From Mrakia gelida (Eukaryota > Basidiomycota > Tremellomycetes > Cystofilobasidiales > Mrakiaceae): DNA of 64,000 bases. This document shows positions 54,901 to 64,000 of this stretch, piece after piece. A program made the translations under genes and the position numbers. The number at the start of each line of letters is the position of its first letter. Position 1 is the stretch's first letter. The notes below the pieces were generated by a model. The model was not told the DNA's origin. It made no database searches and was given only the letters and a program-made list of their open reading frames with translations. The stretch is from NCBI GenBank assembly GCA_024345305.1, contig BRON01000017.1, positions 682,001 to 746,000 on the forward strand, written 5' to 3'.

Positions 54901-57900
54901 ATCGAAGGAAGCATCCGGTCGTAGTAGGGCATTCCGTGGAGTCCTCCGTACTCTCGATGCATCGTGCTCAGACTGAGTAAGAGAGAAGAAGGCGATGGTC
55001 AGCTGGCTTGAATCGCGAGGAAGGAACAGGAAAAGGACGAGACGACTCACTTCACGACCTTCTGGAGCACCCACTTCGAACGCGAGATGAACGGTCGGAG
55101 ATCCCTCGAGTTGTGGAACCTGAGGTTGAGCTGGATGTCCTTGAAGGTCTTCTTGTACTTGACGACCTTGGCGAAGAGAGGCTTGACGGTGGAGGGTCCT
55201 GAAGGGTAGATCTGGACGACGTCGACCTCGTTGAGGTAGTAACCCTGCTTGATCTCGGCTGGAGCGATGGAGAACTCGATATCGATCCAATCGTCGACGT
55301 TCATACGACCAGCGAGCTCGCAGGTGATCCTGGCTTCGTTCCGACTGTCCTCGACGGCCTTCTGGACTTGAGCCCAGCATTCGAGCATGAGCAACGGCTC
55401 GAGGATCCGAAGGTACTGATCCGCGCTCTCGAACTGAGGAGGGATCTTCTGGAGCGAGTCGGCCGAGAAGTTGGGAGGGAGACTGTTGGTGTCCTTGGGA
55501 CCCCACTGGAGGATCGCTCGATGGAGAGACTCGAGGTCCGGCTTGAGTCGAAGGAGGGTTCGACGAGCGAGTTCCTTTGCTTCTCGACGCTTCTCCGCTG
55601 GACTTTTGATCGCGATCTCGTCCGCCATGAACTTGATTGTCCGAGTGGGAGGAGGCATGACTCGAGCTGCGACTGGTGGTTTCTGATGGACGGCTTGGGA
55701 GAAGGCAGCGAGTCCTCGAACCTCGTCCTCGTCGTCTGAGGAATCCGTCGCGGTCGAGTCCGAGTCCTGAGTGTCCGTTCGACGCTTCTTCGGCGACGGC
55801 TGAATCTCCGACTTATTCGAGATCGATAGGGAGAAGCCAGCCTTCATCATTCCCTTGGGTTGGAGGAGTTGTTTCGACTTGGGGACTGCTTTCCTCTCCG
55901 ACTTGAAGTCCGAACGAAGTTGACCGAGAGCTCCTCCTTTGCTGCTGGACGACGACTTGGTAGCTGGGACGGCTGCTCGAAGACCTGCGATGGTTCCCAT
56001 CTTGGAAGGAGCTGGAAGAGGAGCCTTTCCGGGTTTTGAAGCGAGGGTGTACTTGGGTCCGAGTTGGATCGTCTGGGATTTGGGAGCGAGGGAGGATCCG
56101 AGACGCGACGACGAGGATGAGCTCGTTGGTGGTTTCGATTTGGACGAGGATGAGGACGAAGACGCGTCCATGGCTGCGAGATCGAAGTCCGAGAACTCTG
56201 GGAACTCGTCGTCGTACTCGTCCTTCTCGGAATCCGTCGCTCGAGACGAATCCGCGACTCCAGGTCCTCTCCAGGACTTTTGGGGAACCGACGACGACGA
56301 CTTCGATCCTGAGGCGGCCGACGACTTGGATGGCTTCTGAGAAGCTGGGGAGGACGATCCGAGTACCTTCGCCCAGGCTGCCTTCTCGACTTCCTTCGAA
56401 GACGTTCCGCTTCGAGACGACGACGACGACGCGAGCGAGGACTTGGTTCGAACCGGCTGGACGATCTCGACGACCTCGTCGTCCTCCCACCAAGCGAGCA
56501 TGTCCGAGATCTCGGCGAGTTGACCATCAGTGAGCTTGCATCGGTGTCCGCTGGCTCGGTTGACGAAGTTCTGGAGTCGAGAGATGTACGACGGCTTGGG
56601 TTCCATGTTCGAGCGATGGAAGCGATCCAGGATCATCTTGATCAACTCGAACGTCTGATGGAGAGTCTCGACACTGAGGGAAGTGAGAAGGAGTCAGATG
56701 AGGGGCGAAGAGCCAAAGAAGGAAAAAGGAAGAGGAAGGCAAACTTACTCGGTGAGCCTGAGCCACGAAAGAAGATCTCCGAGGACGTTGTTGAGCGACT
56801 CGACCATTCCCTTTCCGACCGTGCTCATCTTGGTTGGGCTTCGAGGTGCTGACGACTGGCTGTTGAAGATGGAGTAGAAGCTCGTCGTCCCTCCTCCGAC
56901 CGCTGCCGTCTCGAAGGTCCTCGTCATGTCGACCATCAACCTCGCGAAGATCAACGCGTCTCGCATCCAATCCACCATCACGTCGTTCGGGTAGAAGGCG
57001 GCCCAGTGCATCGTCGAGCTGAAGACGAGGGAGATGCTCTCGGTCATGAGCCTCCAGAGCTTGGGGACGAGCCGACGGATCCCTTGATGGTTGACGAAGA
57101 CATCGTCGAGCAGGAGCCCTCTCGGGGGTCTGCAGAGGACGTCGATAACGTCGGTGAGACATCGAACCATCCACTTTGCCATCGAGCAAGCCTCGGGGAA
57201 GACCACGGCCGACTGGACGAAGGTGCTGAGGAAGGTGATGAGACCCTCCATCGCCTGGTCAGGCATGTTCTGGAGGAGGACCCGGAAGCAGTCCGCCCGA
57301 TCGTCGACGTCCGAGAAGCTCTGTTGGATGAGAGCTTGGATCGCTTCGTGGATGTCCTCGTCCGGGGAGAGGAGGAGGCTGAGGGTGGAGGAGGTGACGA
57401 GGGGAGCGTTCCAGAGCTTGAGGAGGATGTCTTGGTTGTTGACGTTTCCGAACCTCTCGATGGCTGAGGCGAACTGACTCCGAGTCTTGACGAGCGACTC
57501 GTTGAGGTGACCGATGGCTGTTCGAGCTCCTCGGCGACGAAGTGGTTCCGAGATGTTGGCGGTGCTCCAGGCTCCATCCGTCGAACTGAGGACCTCGACG
57601 TGAGCGAACCTCGCGACGGCTCGAATGAGGAGAGCGAGTCCTTCGATGTCCGACCGCTTCATCCCCATCCCGTCATAAGCACTCTTCCAGAGGCTGTCCC
57701 GAACGTCGAAGGAAGGGATAACGAGTTCGGACGACGGCTCCTTCTGATGCTTCAGGAGTGACGCGAGGGCGACGGCTCCGCTCCGAATCGTCGACGCGTC
57801 CTCGTCGAAGGCGAGGGAGAAGATCTTCTTCGCCGAAGGTCGAAGAGGTGCCCATGCTGAATCCCTGTGATCCTTGGAGGCGAAGGCGACGGAAGCGATG

Positions 57901-59888
57901 GTTGAAGAGTAGATTTCGAAGACGGAGTGAATCGCTCGACGGCGAGGAGAGCTGGAGGGTTCCGATGCGGTGGCCTTGGACGCGTGGGAGATGATCTAGG
58001 AGAGCGGGACGAGAATCGATCAGCACGAGCTTGAGAGATGTCCTCCAGAGAAGAGATCGAGTGAAAGGCGAGCAGGAGAAAAGATAAACGCAAGACTCGC
58101 CTTGAAAACCTCCGTCATCGCCTTCACTCCGACGGACATGTCGAACCTCGAGTGCTGGACTCCCTCGGCGAGGAAGTTGATCGTCCTCTTGAGTCCCTCC
58201 TGGAACGACTCTTCGTCGACTACATCCTTCCTCGGCGGATCTTCTGACGACGGCGTAAGGCTCTGAACGAAGACATCGAACCACTCGAAGTAGCGTCGCT
58301 CTCCAGTTTCGAAGAGGGAGAGGAACTGCTGGTTGTTCTTGATGTTATCGAGAACGACGATCGGATTCGGAGGAGTTGGAGAGTTGGGAGAGGAGGAAGT
58401 CGTCCAAAGACCTCGGCCGGACGCGTCGAGAAGCGTGAGGAAGGACGTGAAGATCGAGGGGAAGTCTGCGACGAATGGTTTGGTCAGCGGGGAGAGCGAG
58501 CGCAGACAAGTTCAGAGTTCGAGAATCTACTTACAGTCCGCATCCTCTCCGAGATGGCCACAAACGATCCCAACCGTCCTCGTCCAACGAGTTCTCCCTC
58601 CACACGCGTCGTCCAACCATCGATGACCTCGCTCCATAGCGTCCTTCCCAGCTCCATCGAACCGTCCCACCACTCCCATCTCCAACGCATCGGCGTCGAG
58701 CCTCTCTAGGACGAGACTCAGCACCTCCCACGCATCGTCAAAGCTGGCTCCAGTGTCCGACGGCGACGAGGAGATGATGGCGAGCAGCCTCTCGATGGTT
58801 GGGAGCGTCTTCGCCAGCCCTGAGAGCGGTATCGACTTGATGGGAGGAAGGAGGAGTTTGGCGAGTTTCCTGATCGAAAGATGGGGAGGAGGTGTAGAGT
58901 CCAAGGGAGGGTCTTCGTCGTCGGAAAGAGGAGGAGGGGGTCGAGGTTGCTGGAGGAGGAGTTCGAGGAGACCTTCGCCGACGGTTGGGAACCGACTGTC
59001 GAGATGCGATTCGGCGTCGGAGGCGTTGAAAGTTGACTTGGAGGCTCGCACGAACATGTCGTGCATCGAAGGGAGTTGGGTGAGGGAGGGTGAGAGGAGG
59101 AGGAGGTGGATGAGGGAAGGAGGGAGTCGAGAGAGGTTTGGTTGAGGAGGTTGGACTTGGGGTCGAGATCCGAGGACGGCAATTTCCTCTGCTTCCCACT
59201 TGGTGACGGTGAGGAAGAAGTTTCGAAGGGTTTGGGAGGGATGATGGGAGAGGAATCTGAGGTGGAGCGAGGGCGGGGAGGAGAGGAAGGGAAAGTTGAG
59301 CTCGCGGGGTTGAGCTTCGTCGTTGAAGAGAAGCTGAGAGACTCACTGTTCTTCTACTGCGAGCTTGGCCTTATCGTATCCCTCTACGCAGCCTGTACAC
59401 CTTCCTAGTAAACTTGAGAGATGAGTCTTCCATTTCCTGACTGGAGCCGAGGCGTTGTAGGCGTGGTAGGTGAGAGTGAAGGTTGCGACCTCGGTGATGA
59501 AGGTCGCAGGTTCGAGAGGATCTAGATCGATGATCATGTCGTCCGTTGGAAGCGGGGTTTGAGGGGTTCTAGTAAGATCCAAGATGATAGATCGGAGTCA
59601 GACAGGTGGAGGAGCCAACAGTCGAGGAAGATCTGACGAGCTCGACGTCTGATTGTTGAGCTTTCCTTCCTCCTCCTCCCTCCCCTTCCCTCCCTCGCCA
59701 CCGCGACCTGAGAAGATTCCGACTCACTTGCAGAACCAGTGCCAGCCATCTTCTACGCAAGCCTCTACCGTGTTCCTCATGAGGTAGTTTGTGAGTCCGA
59801 GCATGGTCGCGGAGGGGCATTGCTGCTTGGTGGATCGAAGGTCTTCGAGGATGATCGCCACCTCTTCGTTCGTAGGAGTGCTGCCCAT
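51969..59888 (-). CDS. SEN1: SEN1-type helicase (senataxin homolog)
   Basis: SEN1 is a nuclear superfamily 1B RNA/DNA helicase that ends non-coding RNA transcription and removes R-loops. It starts at 59888 (MGSTPTNEEVAIILEDLRST) and ends PPQPPTRR at 51969, about 2,000 residues. The N-terminal helical domain includes RNTVEACVEDGWHWFCK, NNQDILLKLWNAPLVTSSTL and MHWAAFYPNDVMVDWMRDAL. A Ser-rich linker follows. The helicase core has the Q-like region TNTSGFVLIQG, motif I GPPGTGKTKTICGLV, motif Ia CAPSNAAIDEV, motif II IIDEAAQAVELSALIPL, motif III-like GGEPNQLPPTVMS (spliced), motif V VDGFQGQEKDIIILSCVRAG and motif VI RRMNVALTRARSSLFIIG. The C-terminal tail is Pro/Lys-rich (RSKEEKKADGRDWVEKMKDV) with nuclear-localisation-like patches. 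All catalytic motifs look intact. Confidence 0.95.
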
Positions 59889-60613
59889 CGTAAGACGACT
59901 CTCGGGAGTCTAACGAGGGCTAATCCGAGGGACGATGGTCGTTCCGAAGTCGCCTCTGCGTGAAAGAGGAGGAAGGGCGAAGGGGCGGGACGTAAAAGTG
60001 AAGTCGAGGGGAGGGAGGAGTGTGGAGTGGGTGGAAGAAGGAGGTCGTCGAGGGGCCTGACGCTCTGACGAGGCGATTCGATGAGTCCAAGGGGACAGGA
60101 GGAGAGAAAGAGCTCCTACGACGACGAAGAGGACCTGAGCTGAGCTCTGAGGGAGTGGAGAGGGTCGAGAAGGGGGGGGGGGGGGGGGTCGAGGAAGTTG
60201 AAGGAGGAACTGTTGAGCTCGCGAAGTTCGAAGACGAGGTCCTCGGACTTTCAAGAGTGCAGAAAGTCCTTTGCAAAAATCTTCACCACGCATCTGGATC
60301 ATTTGAGCCTCACACAACTTCACACAGAAGAGTCTGTCGAAAAGTTCCAGATATCTCAGCTCTCGGTCTCGACGCGAGCTGAGCTGTTCCTCGCGGTCTT
60401 CCTCAGCATCCCTCGCATGTCAGAACGGCCTTTCGACCTCTGATTTTGTCCAGAAGCCGTGAAGTCAGGTCTATGCACCGCCCTCTCCAACCTCAGGACA
60501 AGCTTACGAGCGCCTCAAAAGCCCATGCACCGTGCGTCTTCGCCCTCAGCTGCCCCTCTCCCGTTCGTCCAAAACGGCCGTCTTCCTTCTCTCCCTTCTT
60601 CCACTCAACTTCC
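59889..60613. other. Divergent spacer between SEN1 and an F-box-like gene
   Basis: This 725-nt stretch contains a 17-nt poly-G run (60172-60188) and otherwise looks like two promoters. No gene is seen. Confidence 0.5.
60172..60188 (+). repeat. Poly-G tract, 17 nt
   Basis: Seventeen uninterrupted G residues lie in the spacer upstream of SEN1. The exact length is prone to sequencing error. Confidence 0.8.
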
Positions 60614-61752
60614 ATGACCCCCTTCCCTTTCGAACTCTACGCAAAGATCGCTCAAGAGGTATCTAACACCTCGGATCTTCTCTCCTGGAGCTCAACCTCG
60701 CGAACCTGCAACGTGAGTTCAACGCGTCGCTCATTGTCTCTGTCCTTTCGCTCTGAGATGACCCCTTCTCCGTTTCCCATTCGTCAGAACGCATCTATGC
60801 CCACCCTCTACAACACCATCACCCTCAACTCCTTCAGATCCCTTCGTTCCCTCGCCTCAACCCTCGCGTCGCACGAGGGCCAACGAACCATCGCTCCTCA
60901 CTTTCGCTCCCTTCGTCTCCACCTCCCTGAGATCGCTCGAGAGCAGTTCCTTGCTGAGACGAAGGAGGATTTAGGCTCTATCTTCAAGTCCTCTGTACGT
61001 TCTCCTTCGCTATTCACGAGAAACAACGGCAGAAGCTGGCCTCTCTTTCGTCACCTCCCGACGCGACGTTTTTAACTCATGCGCTTTCTCCCTCTCTTTC
61101 ACAGCCTCGCCTTCTTCACCTCACAGGACTCAACAAGTCCCTTCGCCTGACTCCCAAGCTCGTTACGCTCCTCCCTTCCACTCTGCAAACCCTCGAGAAC
61201 CTCCTCCCAACAAACCACGACCTCCCGCCGGTCGACGCGTCGAACCTTCTTCAAGATCCCAACGGGCTTCAAGAACAACAGTTCTTCCACCATCTAACCT
61301 TCAACCTCCCCCATCTCCAATCCCTCAGCATCCGACTCTTCACCTCCTCAGCTCTCCTCTCGCCGTCCTTCCTTGGAAAAGCAGCGAGGGACGACCAAGT
61401 CGCGTTTTCTTCGCTTAGGAAACTTCGATGCTCAACCTCCCCCTCGCTCTTGACCTACCTCGCACGACTGCCAAAAGGATCCCTTCTGGTGCTGAAGGAG
61501 GTGGAGTTGACGGGAAGGTGGGGATTCGAGTTGACGAGGGAGTTTTTGGAGCGGTACGCGGATGGGAGGTTGAGTTGGATTGGAACCGGAGGACTGGAGG
61601 GGTGCGAGGATGTCGTGCCGGTAGAGAAGAAGAAGATGGAGAGGTTCTTGAACTCGGGGCTGAGGGGGGAGTGGGAGTTCGTGAAGAAGGGGGAGAGGAC
61701 GAGGGGAGAGGGATTTGAGAGACACGTCGAGGGAGGAGGGCTGATGATGTGA
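60614..61752 (+). CDS. F-box/LRR-like protein, unknown substrate
   Basis: Exons 60614-60712, 60788-60994 and 61105-61752 give 317 residues. The N-terminus MTPFPFELYAKIAQEVSNTS and DLLSWSSTSRTCN has the F-box pattern 'LPxELxxxIxxxLxxxDLLxxSxxSRxxx'. The body is Leu-rich with LRR-like spacing (HFRSLRLHLPEIAREQFLAE, PRLLHLTGLNKSLRLTPKLV, LTFNLPHLQSLSIRLFTSSA). It ends in a charged segment and GGGLMM. By analogy it would be a substrate adaptor of an SCF ubiquitin ligase. Introns have GTGAGT and GTACGT donors. The stop lies only 98 nt from the stop of the next, converging gene. Confidence 0.7.
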
Positions 61753-61850
61753 TCGGTAGAACGCCAAGCTCAGGGAACGAGGAGAAACATAGAGAGTTGC
61801 TAGATAGATAAACCAGATAGGAGTACATACGTACCGACTTCTGAACTGGA

Positions 61851-64000
61851 CTAGACTGAGTAGAACTCGTCCGCCTTGACCTTCCTCTCCGCCGAGCTCG
61901 TCCCGTACAAGGCCTTGATACCTGCTCCAACGTAGCTGATGTCCTTCCCTTCGCAGAACAAGGTACTGCAAGGTAAGCGAGCGATATGACGCGAGTTAGA
62001 GCGGGACGAGGAGCGAGAAAAACGAAAGCAAAGGAAGATTAAGAGAGAGAGAGAGAGTGGAAGAACGCGACGCGTCGAACTCACCTTCGATTCAACCCCT
62101 CCGCAACCCCATCAATCTCGAACAAAGGTCCCTTATCCTCCCTCGTCTCCTTCCTAATCTCCTCCTTCTCCACCTCGTCTCCCCACCCCTCCAGTACCCC
62201 CATCCAGCTCCTCAACCACCCTCCCAAATCAGGCATCCTCTCCTCCTTCTGCTCAGCGAAATCCGAATCGTTGGGATCGAGTGGTCCAGGACTCGATCTC
62301 CCGATCCCTCGTTCTATCTCCTCCTCGAACGAGTACCCAATCGAGTCCATGCACTCGTGGATATCTTCACATCGGTCCTCGTACTCCTCCGGATGAGTCT
62401 TCTTGTACTCTGGCGAGACGAGGAAGGGATAACGTTTCTTCTCGAAGGCGGTCTCGAGCTCCGAGCAAGCTTCGTCCCAGCCTGGTAGTTCCTTGTTCAT
62501 CTCGCAGATGATGTTCCCCACGGCCTCGTTGATCTTCTTCTTGAGGATGGGACGAGCAGCGACTTTGCCTTCGGGGTTGGACATGGCAGCGAGACGAGTG
62601 ACGACCGAGACGAGGATGGGTCGTTGCCAGACCTTCTCGGTGTGGACGATCCGAGGGAGGAGAGCGAGGATGGAAGGGAGGTCGTTGGTTTCGAAGTAGA
62701 TGTTGAAGGCGAGTTGGATGAGGTCTGGGTTGAGTCGGAGTTTGGGGTTGGAGAGGTAGCGTTGGATGGCGTCGAGGTCGGGTTTGAGGGAGGAGGATTT
62801 GGCGAGGAGGGTGGAGTAGAGGATGAGCGTGGGTTTGGTGTAGAAGGCGGAGGTTTCGAAGCGGAGGAGGTTGGAGCGGAGTTTTGGGAGTTTCTCTGTA
62901 GACAGCGAAGAAGATGAGGGAGGTCGATGAGTGCGCGTTCGTTGGAGGGACCAAAGCAAGCGAGAGACGACAAGACGTACCCTTCATCTCAGCCGAGTGC
63001 CAACCATCGTCGAACTTGTCCCTCCTGTCGTTGGCTTCTCTCTCGTCTGAAGCAGGTAAACAACGGACCCAACGAAGCGAGCTGTCCAGCGTTTCGTTTC
63101 GAACGCGTCGCGACTTCCAAAGGGACGAACGACTCACCTCCCTCTGCTCGAATGAAATCCTTGAAGCAGTACTTCTCTCCGGACTATTGGATGTAAGCGA
63201 GGATAGCCTTGAGGGCGTCGAGGTCCTTCTCGATCATGCTGATGAGGAGGAGATCTCGATGAAACTTGGCGAAGACGTGTTGAATGTTCTCCGACCAGTA
63301 CGCGGTGACTTTGGGCGCGTCGGGTGCCGAGCCTGGGAGTGAGGTACAATGGATCCTGTAGGCGACTTCGATGCCGCCGAACCAGGCTCTGAGGAGGAAG
63401 GAAGTGAACGTGAGAGTCAGTACGAAAGTCGCGCGAGGAGGCAAGAAGACGAAGGTGGTCTCGCGCGAAAGACTCGACGAAGAGGGTCTCCTTCTCCACA
63501 GAGAAGCGGGAGCGAGGGAGGACTGGGTAGAGAACGTCTCGCAGGCTCACCTCGATCTACAGGTCTCGATGGTGTTGACGATCTCCCTCATAAAGACGAG
63601 CGACTTGTGACAGAGGAGAAGCTGCTCCCTCTGCTCGATCGAGAATACAAAGAGCTCCCTCATCCAGTAGACCATCTCCCAAGCAGCCTTCCTCATGATA
63701 GCCTCCTGATTGGGGGTGAAACGAGTCCAGGATAATGAAAGGGGGAGTCAGGGTCAGCTCAACGTCCCTACTGCTCGAGCTGTGCCTTCTCCTCCAGATC
63801 TGATCGTACAAGACTCCTACTGACCTGATCCTCATACCCATGCTTCCAGTTTAGCCTGACTCCCTTCTCCAACGCCGCCATCTTGGCCCTGAGGCTCTTC
63901 TCGTGGGTGTCGAAGGCGATCTTTTGAACGATCTCTCCTCTGAGCTTCTGCTTCGAGAGAGCGGCTTTGATGGTCGAGTCGATCTCGGTTGCTTGGGTTG
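61851..64000 (-). CDS. Unrecognised helical protein, 5' end outside the window
   Basis: The last exon is 61851-61965 (TLFCEGKDISYVGAGIKALY to KADEFYSV). The one before, 62085-62895, codes KLPKLRSNLLRFETSAFYTK and PDLIQLAFNIYFETNDLPSI, with helix-pair patterns resembling pentatricopeptide or other alpha-solenoid repeats. Upstream exons near 62979-63025, 63150-63390, 63555-63718 and 63833-64000 give DKFDDGWHSAEMK, WSENIQHVFAKFHRDLLLIS, AIMRKAAWEMVYWMRELFVF and RGEIVQKIAFDTHEKSLRAK. The start is beyond the right edge. I do not recognise the family; an organellar RNA-binding or scaffold role is possible but not shown. Confidence 0.6.

Noticed and set aside
590..63110. Reading ACGCGT sites as cell-cycle promoter boxes
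   Set aside because: Most lie within introns rather than upstream of start codons.

Overview
This is a 64 kb stretch of nuclear DNA from a fungus, most likely a basidiomycete and perhaps a red-yeast-type Pucciniomycotina; the placement is inference. The reasons are about 20 intron-dense genes on both strands with no operons, mostly 50-100 nt introns with a CTGAC-like branch point and a CAG acceptor, pyrimidine-rich promoters, and typically basidiomycete families such as an orphan 7TM receptor ending in a 'FATQKDVL'-type motif. I rebuilt exon chains by hand and checked reading phase; where I give exon coordinates the coding total divides by three.

Layout. 0-2.4 kb: the C-terminus of an unknown protein and a small Ser-rich membrane protein. 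2.4-8.9 kb (minus): a 26-exon gene with the domain order of a meiotic chromosome axis core protein (Red1/SYCP2 type). 9.6-14.8 kb: a small basic protein divergent from calcineurin A, which has 1-nt and 3-nt exons. 15.5-19.7 kb (minus): a tandem pseudokinase. 19.7-22.5 kb: gene-poor and repeat-bearing. 22.8-27.0 kb (minus): a ubiquitin-specific protease. 28.2-30.3 kb (plus): an orphan 7TM receptor with a 5-nt exon. 30.7-34.1 kb (minus): SNU13 and SURF1/SHY1. 34.4-42.9 kb (plus): NatB auxiliary subunit NAA25/MDM20, a CipC-like protein and a family III CoA-transferase homolog. 43.2-44.5 kb (plus): a pRiA4b ORF-3-like gene with an in-frame TAG. 44.5-46.5 kb: repeats. 46.5-49.6 kb (minus): BIR1/survivin. 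50.3-51.3 kb (plus): an F-box-like protein. 52.0-59.9 kb (minus): SEN1 helicase. 60.6-61.8 kb (plus): a second F-box-like protein. 61.9-64 kb (minus): an unknown protein that runs off the right edge.

The genes are mostly unrelated housekeeping functions. Calcineurin and the 7TM receptor concern signalling; BIR1 and the Red1-like protein concern chromosome segregation; SNU13 and SEN1 concern RNA; the protease, NAA25 and F-box-like genes concern protein modification.

The most unusual material is the set of very small exons (1, 3, 5, 7, 9, 11 and 18 nt), the frequent GTTCGT donor sites, the enrichment of ACGCGT in introns and spacers, and repeat families that include a hairpin element whose loop-closing stem changes sequence between copies but stays paired.
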